Positions 50,707 to 60,959 are shown, counted from the stretch's first letter. The stretch is 64,000 nt of DNA from Arthrobacter mobilis (GCF_012395835.1 NZ_JAAZSQ010000006.1:136218-200217), one strand, 5' to 3'. The notes: generated by a model from the letters alone, not told the origin. Translations and numbers: made by a program.

Positions 50707-53517
50707 ATGAACCCCGCGGCACGATTCCTACGTAGCCGTTCCCTGGTAGTGACCGTGGTCGTGCTGGTGGCCGCGATGGTCCTGTCCGTGTTCATCCAGG
50801 CACGGGCCCAGATCGCCATTAACGACGTCGTGGACAAGAACGCCCGCGGCCTCTACGACATTCTGGTCCTGCCCGAGGACACCGGCGGGTCCGGGGGGAC
50901 CCTGCGGCAGCCGGACGTGGTGAGCGGCACCGGCGGCATCACCGCCGCCGAGCTGCAGCAGATCCGCCAGGTCTCCGGCGTTGCCGTCGCCGCTCCGATC
51001 TCGCTGGTCTCCAAGGTGGTCCAGGACGCCCAGGTGCCGCAGCTGAAGGCCACCGACTATGTCGGCTACACCCCGAACACCCAGGCCTTCATCGACCAGC
51101 AGGGCATCTCCGACGCCGTGCCTAAGGATCAGTGGCCGGCCCCGGATTCGGTGCTCAGCGACACCCCGAAGCGCTACCGGATCACCGCCAAGGCCGAAAC
51201 CTCGGACGGAAAGAACACCACGGTGCTGTTCGAGAACAGCGCCCAGGGCACGCTCGGCCAAGGCGAGGTTGTGACCGAGAAGGTGCCCGGGGGCACCAGC
51301 GTGCGCACCGTCGCACCCGACGGCGAAACCGGGATCAAGTTCCCCGACCCCGCCGGCGGCACCTTCCACGGGAACTTCGATGTCTCCATCGCCCTGCCCA
51401 CGCTGCCGCAGATCTCCGAAACCGTCGTCGCCGTCGATCCCGTGGCCGAGCAGGCGCTGCTGGGCGAGGCCGGTGCCTTCCTGGCACCGCTGGCCAAGGC
51501 TCCCGGCGCCTCCGGGCGCAATGCCGAGGAAGTCGGCCAGCGGTTCATGGACCGCATGAGCCAGGGCTTCTCCGCCGAGGACGTCAAGTCCGGCATCTAC
51601 CACGAAGGCCTGCCGTTCAAGTTCTGGAGCCCGTTCCTGTTCCAGTACCAGTCCGCCAAGGAAGCCGGCAGCCTGACCGACGATTCCCAGGTCATCCCGA
51701 TGGTGGTCCGTTCCGGGACCGAACTGAACCTGAAGTACTCGGTCACCATCGAGGAGATCGACGAAGCCGGCAACACCATCGCGGAGGTGGGCACGGTGAG
51801 CAGGAACCTCGGCGAGGACTACCTGCCCTTCGCCACCAGCAAGCCGTTCGAACTGCGCTGGCCCGGCGGCAAGGACTACAACTACCTGCTCGGGTCCGGC
51901 GGCATCCAGGTGGCCTCCGGTCTCTACCAGCCGGCCCTGTGGTCCACGGACTTCGTCTCCCGTCCGGAATATTCGGCCGGCGAGGCCGAAGCCAACGGCG
52001 CCACGGACCAGACGGTCATCCCGCAGGGCTGGGTCCAGGTCAACAAGCTGCCCGAGAAGACGCTCTCGTGGCAGACGGAACCGGACACGACCCAGCGCGA
52101 GCCGGTGTCCGAGCAGTCCTACCGCCAGAGCCTGCAGGCTGGCGGCGAAACCTCCGCCCCGCTGCCGTTCGTCTTCGGCACCTTTGACGCCAACGCCGTC
52201 CGTTCCGCCGCCGGGGACATCAACTACCTCCCGCTGGGCGGCTACGATCCGACCCCGCTGACCCTGGTCGAGGACGCGCAGGGCAATGACGTGGAGCCGG
52301 TGGCTCTGGACCCGGGCCTGAGCGGGGCGGGGCTGGCGGTACAGTCCGCCGGTGCCATCACCGACTACACCGGCCTGGCCGCCGTGCGCGGCACCTCGGC
52401 CGAGGACCCTGTGATCGACGCCATTCGCGTCCGGGTCAACGCCGCCGGCAGCTGGCAGAGCGCGCGCGAGGAAATCGCCGCCGTGGCCGGGGACATCGCC
52501 GCCCTGGGCCTGCATACCGAGGTCGTCGCGGGTTCAGCCCGCGAGGACGTCTCGATTACGGTGCCGGAGTACCGCAAGGACAGCCTCGGCACGGTCTCGG
52601 CCCTCGGGACCGTGACCCAGTCGTGGGTGCGCCAGGGGTCGGCCACCGGCGTGCAGAACGCCCTGAGTTCCTCCAGCATTGCGCTGCTGGCGCTGACCAT
52701 CGGCGGTGCCGCCCTGGTGACGGCGGCGAGCACCGTGACCTTCACCAGGAACCGGCGGGCCGAAGCGGTCACGCTCCGGGCGATGGGCTGGACCCGCGGC
52801 AGGATCCGGTCCTGGTTCCTGCACGAACTGCTGGTGGGTGCGGTGGCCATCCTGGCCGTGGCTGCGGTCGTGGTGGCGCTGAGCCGCAACTGGGTCACCG
52901 CGCTGGTGTCCGCCGCCGCGCTGGCCATCTATCTGGCTGCTGCGTTCACGTCCGCGGCACTGCTGAAGCCGCATCCGCGGCCGGACTCTGCCCCGGCCGG
53001 TGGCGACGGTTCTGCCCTGGTGGACAATGCCAAGACCTACGCAGCCCGCCAGCTGCTGTCCAACCGGTTCAATTCCGCCGCCGTGGCGGTCTCGGTTGGC
53101 GTGCTGGGTGCGGCAGCCGGCGCCCTGGTGGCCGTGCTGGTCGACCTGCCCCGCGCCGTCGGCAGCTCGGCCCTGAGCGTGCTGGCCGTGAACCAGCTCA
53201 GCGGCCTGAACCTGGCCCTGGCGCTGCTGGGCGTGCTGGCCTCGCTGATGCTGACGCTGATCACCGGCCGCTTCGAGCTGCCGCGCAAGCGCGAGCAGTG
53301 GCAGATCCTCACCGCCATGGGCTGGGGTCCGGGGCTGCTGCTGCAGCTGCGCCGCTGGGAGGCCGGCATCCTCGGGGTGCTCGCGCTGCCGCTGGCCATT
53401 CTCGGCTCGGTGGCGGTCACCCTGGTCATCGCCCCGCATGCCGTCCTGCGGGCGGCACTGGCCAGCGTGCTGGCCGTACTCATCTGGTTTATCGTGACGA
53501 CAAGGACGCGGAAATGA
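50707..53517 (+). CDS. FtsX-type ABC transporter permease with a large outer domain
   Basis: A 936-residue permease. One N-terminal helix (about 12-30) is followed by an outer domain of about 620 residues, then membrane helices around 655-760, 785-810, 835-860 and 890-930. MGWTRGRIRSWFLHELLVG is a MacB/FtsX-type coupling segment. The next gene supplies the ATPase and overlaps by 4 nt. ATG at 50707 follows GAGGGCAGG. Exporters of this build handle peptides or envelope lipids; the cargo is unknown. Confidence 0.85.
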   Translation: MNPAARFLRSRSLVVTVVVLVAAMVLSVFIQARAQIAINDVVDKNARGLYDILVLPEDTGGSGGTLRQPDVVSGTGGITAAELQQIRQVSGVAVAAPISLVSKVVQDAQVPQLKATDYVGYTPNTQAFIDQQGISDAVPKDQWPAPDSVLSDTPKRYRITAKAETSDGKNTTVLFENSAQGTLGQGEVVTEKVPGGTSVRTVAPDGETGIKFPDPAGGTFHGNFDVSIALPTLPQISETVVAVDPVAEQALLGEAGAFLAPLAKAPGASGRNAEEVGQRFMDRMSQGFSAEDVKSGIYHEGLPFKFWSPFLFQYQSAKEAGSLTDDSQVIPMVVRSGTELNLKYSVTIEEIDEAGNTIAEVGTVSRNLGEDYLPFATSKPFELRWPGGKDYNYLLGSGGIQVASGLYQPALWSTDFVSRPEYSAGEAEANGATDQTVIPQGWVQVNKLPEKTLSWQTEPDTTQREPVSEQSYRQSLQAGGETSAPLPFVFGTFDANAVRSAAGDINYLPLGGYDPTPLTLVEDAQGNDVEPVALDPGLSGAGLAVQSAGAITDYTGLAAVRGTSAEDPVIDAIRVRVNAAGSWQSAREEIAAVAGDIAALGLHTEVVAGSAREDVSITVPEYRKDSLGTVSALGTVTQSWVRQGSATGVQNALSSSSIALLALTIGGAALVTAASTVTFTRNRRAEAVTLRAMGWTRGRIRSWFLHELLVGAVAILAVAAVVVALSRNWVTALVSAAALAIYLAAAFTSAALLKPHPRPDSAPAGGDGSALVDNAKTYAARQLLSNRFNSAAVAVSVGVLGAAAGALVAVLVDLPRAVGSSALSVLAVNQLSGLNLALALLGVLASLMLTLITGRFELPRKREQWQILTAMGWGPGLLLQLRRWEAGILGVLALPLAILGSVAVTLVIAPHAVLRAALASVLAVLIWFIVTTRTRK

Positions 53518-54260
53518 TTGACGATCCCACAACCAACGTGGCTGGCCCCGTGGACACCGACGAGGAGGTCCAGACCCGCTCGAACACCATCGTCCGCCCG
53601 GTGGAGCACCAGATGCCCTTGGAGCTGCGCGATGTGACCATCCGGTACGAGGGCGGGGGAGCGGACCCGCTGACCATCGTGGAGCACTTTAACCTCGGGC
53701 TCGAGGCCGGCACCATGCACTGCCTGGCCGGACGCAGCGGTTCGGGCAAGACCAGCATCCTGACCGTCGCCGCCGGCCTGACCCTGCCCACCGCCGGTGA
53801 GGTGCTGTGGGAGGGCGAGTCGCTGGATGAGATGGACGACGACGAGATCGCCGAGCGCCGGCGTGCCCTGATCGGCTATGTGGACCAGGGCGGGGCGCTG
53901 ATCGACGGGATGAGCGCCCTCGAGAACGTGCTGCTGCCCGCGGTTCCCGACGGCCAGGTCGCCGAGCGCACGGAAATGGCCAAGAACCTGCTGGACCTGG
54001 TCGGCCTGGGCCGGCGCATGCACCACCGTCCCGTCCAGCTCTCCGGCGGCGAACGCCAGCGGGTGGCCATTGCCCGCGCGCTGATTCTGGGCACCAAGGT
54101 CCTGGTCGTGGACGAGCCGACGGCCAGCCTGGACCGCGAGCATGCGAACCAGATCATCGGCATCCTCAAGGACACCACCCGGGACGGCATCACCGTGCTG
54201 GTGGCCACCCACGACCAGGAGCTGATCGCCGTCGCCGACAGCCGCACCTACATGAACTGA
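53514..54260 (+). CDS. ABC transporter ATP-binding protein (MacB/LolD-like)
   Basis: A 248-residue ATPase: Walker A GRSGSGKTS, signature LSGGERQR, Walker B VLVVDEPTA, switch His in ATHDQE. An N-terminal 35-residue extension precedes the ATP domain. It overlaps the permease stop by ATGA, forming one transporter. Confidence 0.95.
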   Translation: MIDDPTTNVAGPVDTDEEVQTRSNTIVRPVEHQMPLELRDVTIRYEGGGADPLTIVEHFNLGLEAGTMHCLAGRSGSGKTSILTVAAGLTLPTAGEVLWEGESLDEMDDDEIAERRRALIGYVDQGGALIDGMSALENVLLPAVPDGQVAERTEMAKNLLDLVGLGRRMHHRPVQLSGGERQRVAIARALILGTKVLVVDEPTASLDREHANQIIGILKDTTRDGITVLVATHDQELIAVADSRTYMN

Positions 54261-54282
54261 CCTTCGCGGTTGACCGGCGACG

Positions 54283-54309
54283 CGGCGGCGGGAGGTGCTC
54301 CCGCCGCCG
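54283..54309 (+). terminator. Terminator of the ABC transporter operon
   Basis: CGGCGGCGGGAG and CTCCCGCCGCCG form a perfect 12-bp stem around a 3-nt loop, 22 nt after the ATPase stop, followed by TCGCGCGTTT. Confidence 0.65.
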
Positions 54310-54350
54310 TCGCGCGTTTAAGCGCCGGCATCGCAGCGGCCCGGCCGCTT

Positions 54351-54380
54351 TCGACAATGCCGGACCCGGCGCGGTAATTT
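54351..54380 (+). promoter_or_regulatory. Promoter of metG
   Basis: TCGACA (54351-54356) and TAATTT (54375-54380), spacer 18 nt. Seven nt to the GTG at 54388, so a leaderless mRNA is likely. Confidence 0.5.
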
Positions 54381-54387
54381 CTATAGG

Positions 54388-55941
54388 GTGACCGCATCTG
54401 AGAAGCCCCCGTTCTACATCACCACGGCCATCTCCTACCCCAACGGCGTCCCGCACATCGGGCATGCCTATGAGTTCATCGCCACGGACGCGATGGCCCG
54501 GTTCAAGCGGTTGGACGGGTATGACGTGTTCTTCCTGACGGGCACCGACGAGCACGGCCAGAAAATGCTGCATACCGCGCAGAAGGAAGGCATCACCCCG
54601 CTGGCCCTGGCCCGGCGCAATTCCGATTTCTTCCAGGCCACGCAGGACGGGCTGGGCATCAGTTATGACCGCTTCATCCGCACCACCGAGGCGGACCACC
54701 ACAAGGCCGCCCAGGCCATCTGGAAGCGGATGGAAGAGGCCGGGGACATCTACCTGGACAAGTACGAGGGGTGGTACTCCGTCCGCGACGAGGCGTACTA
54801 CGTCGAGGACGAAACCGAGGTCCGCGAGGACGGCAAGCGCTACGCGGTCCAGACCGATACCGAGGTCACCTGGACCGAGGAGGAATCCTATTTCTTCCGG
54901 CTCTCCGCGTACCAGGACAAGCTCCTGAAGCTCTACGAAGAGCAGCCAGAATTCGCCGCACCCCGGACCCGCTTCAACGAGGTGATCAGCTTCGTCAAGC
55001 AGGGGCTGACGGACCTGTCCATAAGCCGTACCACCTTCGACTGGGGTGTGCCGGTGCCCGGCAAGCCGGGGCATGTGATGTACGTCTGGGTGGATGCGCT
55101 GACCAACTACCTCACCGGCATCGGCTTCCCGGACACCGAGGCGGAGTCCTTCCGCAAATGGTGGCCTGCCGACGTGCATGTGATCGGTAAGGATATCTCC
55201 CGCTTCCATGCCGTCTACTGGCCGGCGTTCCTGATGAGCGCCGGACTGCCGCTGCCCAAGCGCGTGATGATCCACGGCCATCTGTACAACCAGGGCGTCA
55301 AGATGTCCAAGTCCCTGGGCAACGTGATCGCCCCGTCGGACTGGGTGCAGCAGTACGGGCTGGACCAGATGCGCTTCTTCCTGCTGCGCGAGGTGCCCTT
55401 CGGTGCGGACGGCTCCTACAGCCACGAGGCGATCGTCAGCCGGATGAATTCGGACCTGGCCAACAACCTCGGGAACCTGGCGCAGCGCTCGCTCTCCATG
55501 GTGGCGAAGAACTGCGGCGGCCAGGTGCCGCAGCCGGCCACGCTGGCTGCCGAGGACCACGAACTGCTGGCCCGGGCCGAGCGGCTGCTGGAGAAGTCCC
55601 GCGCGGCCTACGAGGTGCAGGACTTCCACGGCTCGCTCGAGGCCATCTGGGCCCTGCTGGGGGACACCAACGCGTACTTCGCCGAGCAGGCGCCCTGGGT
55701 ACTGCGCAAGACGGATGTCGAGCGGATGAACACCGTGCTCTACGTGACGCTGGAAGTGCTGCGCATCGTCTCGATCCTCATCCAGCCGGTCATGCCGGGC
55801 TCGGCCTCCCGGCTGCTGGACGTGCTCGGCCAGCCTGCGGACGCCCGCAGCTTCGCTGCCATCGGCGCCGCCCTGGTGCCGGGCACCAGGCTGCCTGCCC
55901 CGGCACCGGTCTTCCCGAAGTACGAAGAACCCGCCAGCTAG
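54388..55941 (+). CDS. metG: Methionyl-tRNA synthetase
   Basis: Class I synthetase, 517 aa. The HIGH motif is PHIGH (about residues 17-21) and the KMSKS loop lies near residue 305. [10 protein letters not shown] and [10 protein letters not shown] are family blocks. The C-terminal tRNA-binding EMAP domain found in E. coli MetG is absent, and no zinc-knuckle cysteines are apparent, as in the shorter actinobacterial form. GTG at 54388 has no ribosome site and follows a TAATTT box by 7 nt. Confidence 0.96.
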   Translation: MTASEKPPFYITTAISYPNGVPHIGHAYEFIATDAMARFKRLDGYDVFFLTGTDEHGQKMLHTAQKEGITPLALARRNSDFFQATQDGLGISYDRFIRTTEADHHKAAQAIWKRMEEAGDIYLDKYEGWYSVRDEAYYVEDETEVREDGKRYAVQTDTEVTWTEEESYFFRLSAYQDKLLKLYEEQPEFAAPRTRFNEVISFVKQGLTDLSISRTTFDWGVPVPGKPGHVMYVWVDALTNYLTGIGFPDTEAESFRKWWPADVHVIGKDISRFHAVYWPAFLMSAGLPLPKRVMIHGHLYNQGVKMSKSLGNVIAPSDWVQQYGLDQMRFFLLREVPFGADGSYSHEAIVSRMNSDLANNLGNLAQRSLSMVAKNCGGQVPQPATLAAEDHELLARAERLLEKSRAAYEVQDFHGSLEAIWALLGDTNAYFAEQAPWVLRKTDVERMNTVLYVTLEVLRIVSILIQPVMPGSASRLLDVLGQPADARSFAAIGAALVPGTRLPAPAPVFPKYEEPAS

Positions 55942-55942
55942 G

Positions 55943-56002
55943 GAGTGGGGCGCTCCCGCAGTGTCGGCTTCGCCGCCACAGCAGGTCCCTCGCGCCCCAC
56001 TC
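55943..56002 (+). terminator. Long-loop hairpin after metG, includes dispersed repeat copy C
   Basis: GAGTGGGGCGC (55943-55953) and GCGCCCCACTC (55992-56002) are perfect inverted arms starting 1 nt after the metG stop. Inside, 55946-55976 is the inverted copy of repeat A (29490-29520). The rest of the gap to 56108 is GC-rich and holds no gene. Confidence 0.55.
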
Positions 56003-56108
56003 CGGGGCCCCGCCGCGGGCGAAGCGAGCGGGGGAAGGCGCGACGCGTGTCTCCGGCTCCTTCGGCCCCAAGCGTCCTGGAAGCCGCCCGCCGCGGCAGC
56101 CCCCGGGC

Positions 56109-56621
56109 TTACTTGGCGAACCGCTGCAGCGCCGTGCGGCGCATGATGCCGGCCACCGCGTCCTGCTGCCGGCGGGTGCGTTCGAGCAGTTCGGCCAGGC
56201 GGCGCCGGTTCAGCTGGGGAAGGGCCTGCTGCAGTTCCAACAGGGTGCGCCACAAGGCCTCCTTGCCCCGCAGCGCCGACTGCAGCAGCTCCAGCTCCAG
56301 CTGTCCGCCGGTGCTGCGCCCCCTGCGCAGCAGGTTGACCGGGTTGACCCTGCCGGCGAGGGCGCCGGCCCGCGCTACCAGGGCCATCACCAAGCTGCGG
56401 CGGTAGCCCAGATCGTGCATGAGCTGCTTGAGTTCCTGCCGCTCGCCGTGCACCTGGCGTTCGATCTCGTCGAGCACCGCCGCAGCCTCCGTGCCGACCC
56501 AGGTCCGTTTGGCGGCATGGAACATCCGCCGGCCTGCCGCGGCTCCGGCCAAATGGCTGTTCAGGTAGGCGGCCAGGGCCTTGTTGTCCACACTCACCGC
56601 CGGCATTTTCCTGCGCAGCAT
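56109..56621 (-). CDS. Alpha-helical protein of unknown function
   Basis: A 170-residue protein that looks all-helical and basic (helices around [23 protein letters not shown], then [24 protein letters not shown], and a C-terminal [21 protein letters not shown]; each is only part of a longer helix). ATG at 56621 has a strong GGAGGAGG upstream. It is convergent with metG and divergent from leuB. No family named with confidence; the spacing of charged residues suggests a bundle. Confidence 0.7.
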   Translation of the reverse strand: MLRRKMPAVSVDNKALAAYLNSHLAGAAAGRRMFHAAKRTWVGTEAAAVLDEIERQVHGERQELKQLMHDLGYRRSLVMALVARAGALAGRVNPVNLLRRGRSTGGQLELELLQSALRGKEALWRTLLELQQALPQLNRRRLAELLERTRRQQDAVAGIMRRTALQRFAK

Positions 56622-56795
56622 GGTGCCTCCTCCGTTGGTCCTGCACGGGCTGGTGCCTGCCATCTTTGCAGATCCGGACCGGGATGTCGCTGTGTGCGCA
56701 GGGCCTCTGCCCAGGGCCGCCTGAGGCGGCGGCGGCCTCAGGCGGCCGGATCCTGCTCCGGCGAGGATACCGGCGTGTCCATTTATTGGGACGGT

Positions 56796-56826
56796 TTGAC
56801 CATGATGTGGACCCCTTCCCTAGAAT
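56796..56826 (+). promoter_or_regulatory. Promoter of leuB
   Basis: TTGACC (56796-56801) and TAGAAT (56821-56826), spacer 19 nt; 7 nt to the ATG at 56834. Probably leaderless. Confidence 0.55.
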
Positions 56827-56833
56827 CGGATGC

Positions 56834-57901
56834 ATGAGCGCAGCAGATTCCCAGGCATTTTCCCTCGCAGTCATCCCCGGCGACGGCATCGGTCCGGAGG
56901 TCGTCGCCGAAGCCGTCAAGGTGCTCCGCGCGGCCACCGCCGGCGAAGCGGCCGGCTTCGAACTCACCGAATACAAGCTCGGTGCCGAACACTGGCTGGC
57001 CACCGGGGAGACCCTCCCGGAGGAAACCCTGGCAAAGCTGCGCACCCATGACGCCATTCTGTTTGGTGCCGTCGGCGCCGCCCCGGGGGACACCCGCATC
57101 CCGTCCGGCATCATCGAGCGCGAGATGCTGCTGAAGCTGCGTTTCAGCCTGGACCACTATGTGAACCTGCGCCCGGCCAAGCTCTTTCCGGGCGTGCCGA
57201 GCCCCTTGGCCAATCCCGGGGAGATCGACTTCGTCGTCGTCCGGGAAGGCACCGAAGGACCCTACGTGGGCAACGGCGGCGCCCTGCGCGTGGGCACCCC
57301 GCACGAGATCGCCACCGAGGTCTCCGTCAACACCGCCCACGGCGTGGAGCGCGTGGTCCGGGACGCTTTCCGCCGCGCCCAGTCCCGCCGCCGCAAGCTC
57401 ACCCTGGTGCACAAGCACAATGTGCTCGTCCACGCCGGCCACCTGTGGCGGCGTACGGTCGAAGCGGTCGGCCGGGAATTCCCGGAGGTGGCCGTGGACT
57501 ACCTGCACATCGATGCCGCCACCATCTTCATGGTCACGGACCCGGCGCGCTTCGACGTGATTGTCACGGACAACCTCTTCGGCGACATCATCACGGACCT
57601 GGCCGCCGCCATCACCGGCGGCATCGGGCTGGCTGCTTCGGGCAACATCAACATGGACCGCACCGCGCCGTCCATGTTCGAGCCGGTCCACGGTTCCGCG
57701 CCGGACATCGCCGGGCAGCAGAAGGCCGACCCGACGGCGGCCATCCTGTCCGTGGCCCTGATGCTGGACCACCTGGGCCTGCCCGGGGCGGCCGCCCGCG
57801 TGCAGGAGGCCGTGGAGAAGGACATCGCCGGGCGCGGATCTGCTGCGCGGACGACGTCGGAGGTCGGCGATGCTATCGCTTCCCTTTTGGCAGTAGGCTA
57901 G
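56834..57901 (+). CDS. leuB: 3-isopropylmalate dehydrogenase
   Basis: NAD-dependent decarboxylating dehydrogenase of leucine synthesis, 355 aa. Blocks: [24 protein letters not shown], the metal-binding [14 protein letters not shown] and [11 protein letters not shown]. The start is ATG at 56834, 7 nt after a TAGAAT box and without a ribosome site. It is followed at 82 nt by ilvE. The organisation leuB-ilvE without other leu genes is common in Arthrobacter. Confidence 0.95.
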   Translation: MSAADSQAFSLAVIPGDGIGPEVVAEAVKVLRAATAGEAAGFELTEYKLGAEHWLATGETLPEETLAKLRTHDAILFGAVGAAPGDTRIPSGIIEREMLLKLRFSLDHYVNLRPAKLFPGVPSPLANPGEIDFVVVREGTEGPYVGNGGALRVGTPHEIATEVSVNTAHGVERVVRDAFRRAQSRRRKLTLVHKHNVLVHAGHLWRRTVEAVGREFPEVAVDYLHIDAATIFMVTDPARFDVIVTDNLFGDIITDLAAAITGGIGLAASGNINMDRTAPSMFEPVHGSAPDIAGQQKADPTAAILSVALMLDHLGLPGAAARVQEAVEKDIAGRGSAARTTSEVGDAIASLLAVG

Positions 57902-57982
57902 TTAGCGGTTATTAACCCGAGCTAGCGACACCAGCCTGAACAGAAGGCGGGCACAACGGTGTGCATCCACCGTGGAGGAACC

Positions 57983-59086
57983 ATGACTGAAACACTGCAA
58001 TTCACCCGGCAGCTCTCCGACCACCGGGTCAGTGCCGAACAACGTGCTGCCATCCTGGCCGACCCGGGCTTCGGCAACTACTTCACGGACCACACCGCAG
58101 TGGTGGACTACAAGGTGGACGCGGCCGGTATCGGCGGCTGGAGCAACGCGCGGGTGGAGCCGTACGGGCCGATCCTGATGGACCCGGCGGCAGCGGTGCT
58201 GCACTATGGCCAGGAGATCTTCGAGGGCATGAAGGCCTACCGGCACGCGGACGGTTCGGTCTGGACCTTCCGGCCCGAGGCCAATGCGGTGCGCTTCAAC
58301 AAGTCCGCCGTGCGCCTGGCCCTGCCGGAACTGCCCGAGGGCGTGTTCGTGGACTCGCTGCGCGAACTCGTGGCCGTGGACAAGGACTGGATCCCCTCCG
58401 GCGACGGCGCCGCCCTGTACCTGCGGCCGTTCATGATTGCCACGGAGGCCTTCCTCGGGGTCCGTCCGGCGCGCGAGGTCTCCTACCGGGTGATCGCTTC
58501 GCCCGCCGGGAACTACTTCGGCGGCGAACTGAAGCCGGTGCCCATCTGGCTCTCCACCCGCTACGCCCGCGCAGGGCACGGCGGTACCGGGGAGGCCAAG
58601 TGCGGCGGCAACTACGCCGCCTCCCTGGCAGCCCAGCTCGAGGCCGAGGCGCACGGCTGCAAGCAGGTGCTCTTCCTGGACCCCACCAACGACAATGCGG
58701 TGGAAGAGCTCGGCGGGATGAACATCTTCTTCGTCTTCGCGGACGGAACACTGGTGACCCCGGAACTGAACGGCAACATCCTGCACGGGGTTACCCGGTC
58801 CTCGATCATCCAGCTGGCCAAGGACCGCGGCCTGCAGGTCCAGGAACGCAAGATCACCATCGATGAGTGGCGCGAGGGGATTGCCGGAGGCCGGATCGCC
58901 GAGGTCTTCGCCTGCGGCACCGCCGCGGTGATCACCCCGATCGGCGAGCTGAAGACCGAGGACGGCAGCATGGTGTCCCCGCCGCTGGGCGCCGACGCGG
59001 TGTGCATGTCCATCCGCCGGCAGCTGCTGGGCATCCAGACCGGCGTCGAGGAAGACATCCACGGCTGGCTGACCCGCCTGGCCTGA
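57983..59086 (+). CDS. ilvE: Branched-chain amino acid aminotransferase
   Basis: PLP class IV aminotransferase, 367 aa, making valine, isoleucine and leucine from their 2-oxo acids. The PLP Lys is in GGTGEAKCGGNYAAS; other blocks are HYGQEIFEGMKAYRHADG, LYLRPFMIATE and EVFACGTAAVITPIG. ATG at 57983 follows GGAGG. Confidence 0.96.
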   Translation: MTETLQFTRQLSDHRVSAEQRAAILADPGFGNYFTDHTAVVDYKVDAAGIGGWSNARVEPYGPILMDPAAAVLHYGQEIFEGMKAYRHADGSVWTFRPEANAVRFNKSAVRLALPELPEGVFVDSLRELVAVDKDWIPSGDGAALYLRPFMIATEAFLGVRPAREVSYRVIASPAGNYFGGELKPVPIWLSTRYARAGHGGTGEAKCGGNYAASLAAQLEAEAHGCKQVLFLDPTNDNAVEELGGMNIFFVFADGTLVTPELNGNILHGVTRSSIIQLAKDRGLQVQERKITIDEWREGIAGGRIAEVFACGTAAVITPIGELKTEDGSMVSPPLGADAVCMSIRRQLLGIQTGVEEDIHGWLTRLA

Positions 59087-59112
59087 CCCGCCGGTTGCGG
59101 CGGTCTGGTCTC

Positions 59113-59138
59113 ACGGGCCCCGGTTCTCCGGGGCCCGT
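59113..59138 (+). terminator. Terminator of ilvE
   Basis: ACGGGCCCCGG and CCGGGGCCCGT form a perfect 11-bp stem around TTCT, 26 nt after the stop. TCCC follows rather than a U tract. Confidence 0.65.
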
Positions 59139-59233
59139 TCCCGTGCTGCCTGGGCCCGTGCCGGCAGCGGCACCCGGGAGGCAGCAGGCCGTCGGCGACG
59201 ACACGCCGTCCGCAGGCCGGACAGGCGATTCGT

Positions 59234-59917
59234 TCAGGTTCCCAGCCGGCGTATAAGTTCGGTCAGCTCCGCGGACGGGCCCACGCCGAGTTCCCGGGTG
59301 ACTTTGGCAGAAAACTGCCGGTAGCTTTGCGCCGCCGATGCCCGGTTGCCTGCCAGCAGGTGCGCATGGATGATGAGCCGGTGCGCATTCTCCCGGAACG
59401 GGTCCAGGGCTGCCGCAAGGCTGGCCGCTTCCACGGCGCGGTCGTAGGCCTCCTCCCGGAGGAACTGCTCGGCGACCATTTCCAAGGCGCGGACCCGCAG
59501 CTGGCCCACCCGGTCCCGCTGCGCGAACACCCAGTCGTCATGCCATCCCGGCAGCAGTTCCGCGGGAGCCTGCAGGACGAGCGCCTTGTACCCTTGCGAA
59601 CCCTCGCAGCCGGCCGCCCATGCTTCCACCTCGTGCACATCGACCTCGACGGTGCTGCCCAGCTCCAGCGGGTCCCTGGTCCCGGCCAGCAGGCCCGGGA
59701 GGTTGTGGACGATCGACCACAGACTCACGCGCAGACTTTCCAGGGCCAGGGACCGCGTACTGTCCGGCCACAGCAGATCCGCCAGGAACGCCCGCGGGCT
59801 GCGGCCGTGCAGGGCCAGGGCAGCAATGAGGCGCTGTTCGCGGTGGCTGACGGGGACTTCCTCGCCGTCGCGCTGCAGGCGCCAGTTCCCAAAAAGGCCA
59901 AGCTGCCACTGCCCCAT
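59234..59917 (-). CDS. BTAD-domain transcriptional activator (SARP-like, short)
   Basis: A 227-residue regulator: an N-terminal winged helix of the OmpR type (LGLFGNWRLQRDGEEVPVSH, HRWRLI-like REQRLIAALALHG) and a C-terminal bacterial transcriptional activation domain of helical repeats (about 95-227). It lacks the ATPase and TPR parts of larger SARPs. ATG at 59917 has AGGGGG six nt upstream; ATG at 59974 is an alternative giving a longer form. It stands alone; target unknown, but such proteins often control secondary metabolism. Confidence 0.8.
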   Translation of the reverse strand: MGQWQLGLFGNWRLQRDGEEVPVSHREQRLIAALALHGRSPRAFLADLLWPDSTRSLALESLRVSLWSIVHNLPGLLAGTRDPLELGSTVEVDVHEVEAWAAGCEGSQGYKALVLQAPAELLPGWHDDWVFAQRDRVGQLRVRALEMVAEQFLREEAYDRAVEAASLAAALDPFRENAHRLIIHAHLLAGNRASAAQSYRQFSAKVTRELGVGPSAELTELIRRLGT

Positions 59918-60091
59918 TGCTGCCCCCTGCCACTGCACCATCATTGCCCCCAGATGGGTAGGACCCAATTTCATAGCGTTGGCCAGCGCGCCGGATAAGG
60001 CAAGAGTGTGCGGCCGGAATATGCTCCGTCCGGCCGGATCAGCCGCCGCCGGCGGAGCCTGCTGCTGCCCGGGGCGTGGCAGGATAGGCCT

Positions 60092-60871
60092 GTGAGCACA
60101 GATCCGAACGCAGGCATCGTCCGCAGCAGCCCGCTGACCCGCTTCCGGCTGGCCCCGAATCCCGGGCCCATGAGCCTGGACGGCACCAACTCGTACCTGG
60201 TCGGCGTCCCCGGGGCCGGGGTCGTCGTGGTGGATCCCGGGCCGCTGGACGAGCCGCACCTGCAGGCGCTGGCGGGCGCCGGCGCCGTCGAACTGGTGCT
60301 CATCACCCACCACCACAGCGACCATACCGAGGCCAGCCACCGGTTCCACGAACTGACCGGTGCCCCGGTGCGGGCCCTGGACCCGGCATTCTGCCACGGC
60401 GGCGCGCCGCTGGCCGACGGCGAGGAACTGGACGCCGCGGGGGTGCGGATCCGGGTCCTGGCCACTCCCGGCCATACGGCGGACTCGGTCTGCCTGCACC
60501 TGCCCGGCGATGGGCCGGACGGCTCGGTGCTCACCGGTGACACGATCCTGGGCCGGGGCACCACCATCATCGCCTATCCGGACGGGCGGCTGGGGCCGTA
60601 CCTGGCATCGCTCGAGCGTCTGGCGGCCCTGGGCCCGGCCACGGTGCTGCCGGCCCACGGCCCGGTACTGCCGTCCCTGGCCGACATCTGCGGGAAGTAC
60701 CTGCAGCACCGCCACGAGCGGCTCGAGCAGATCCGCGGCGCGCTGTCCCGGCTGGGCCCGGACGCCAGCGTCCAGGCGGTCACGGACTACGTCTACCACG
60801 ACGTCGACGCGTCCGTGCGCGGTGCCGCCGAGTCCTCGGTGGCAGCGCAGCTGGAGTTCCTGCGCAGCTGA
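60092..60871 (+). CDS. Metallo-beta-lactamase-fold hydrolase
   Basis: A 259-residue metallohydrolase. The metal motif reads HHHSDHTE; a further His lies in ATPGHTADS, an Asp in LTGDTILG and a His in LPAHGP. The closest group is the LACTB2-like RNase/hydrolase set with a C-terminal helical region (HRHERLEQI). GTG at 60092 follows AGGA. Substrate unknown (endonuclease or thioester). Confidence 0.88.
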   Translation: MSTDPNAGIVRSSPLTRFRLAPNPGPMSLDGTNSYLVGVPGAGVVVVDPGPLDEPHLQALAGAGAVELVLITHHHSDHTEASHRFHELTGAPVRALDPAFCHGGAPLADGEELDAAGVRIRVLATPGHTADSVCLHLPGDGPDGSVLTGDTILGRGTTIIAYPDGRLGPYLASLERLAALGPATVLPAHGPVLPSLADICGKYLQHRHERLEQIRGALSRLGPDASVQAVTDYVYHDVDASVRGAAESSVAAQLEFLRS

Positions 60872-60893
60872 CGCACCGGCAGGGACTGGATAG

Positions 60894-60944
60894 GCCGGAG
60901 GCCGGACCACTGCTGGTAGCTTCCAGCGTGGCCCGGCCTCCGGC
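60894..60944. terminator. Bidirectional terminator between convergent genes
   Basis: GCCGGAGGCCGG (60894-60905) and its exact inverse (60933-60944) form a 12-bp stem, and inside them CCACTGCTGG pairs with CCAGCGTGG except for one bulged T, so the stem is about 21 bp. It separates the rightward hydrolase from the leftward ugd. Confidence 0.7.
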
Positions 60945-60959
60945 AAGGTCCTGCGGTGG

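Noticed and set aside
54190-57114. A minus-strand open frame of about 970 codons over metG
   Set aside because: Antisense to metG and leuB; only the 170-residue frame at 56109-56621 within it has a ribosome site and protein-like composition.
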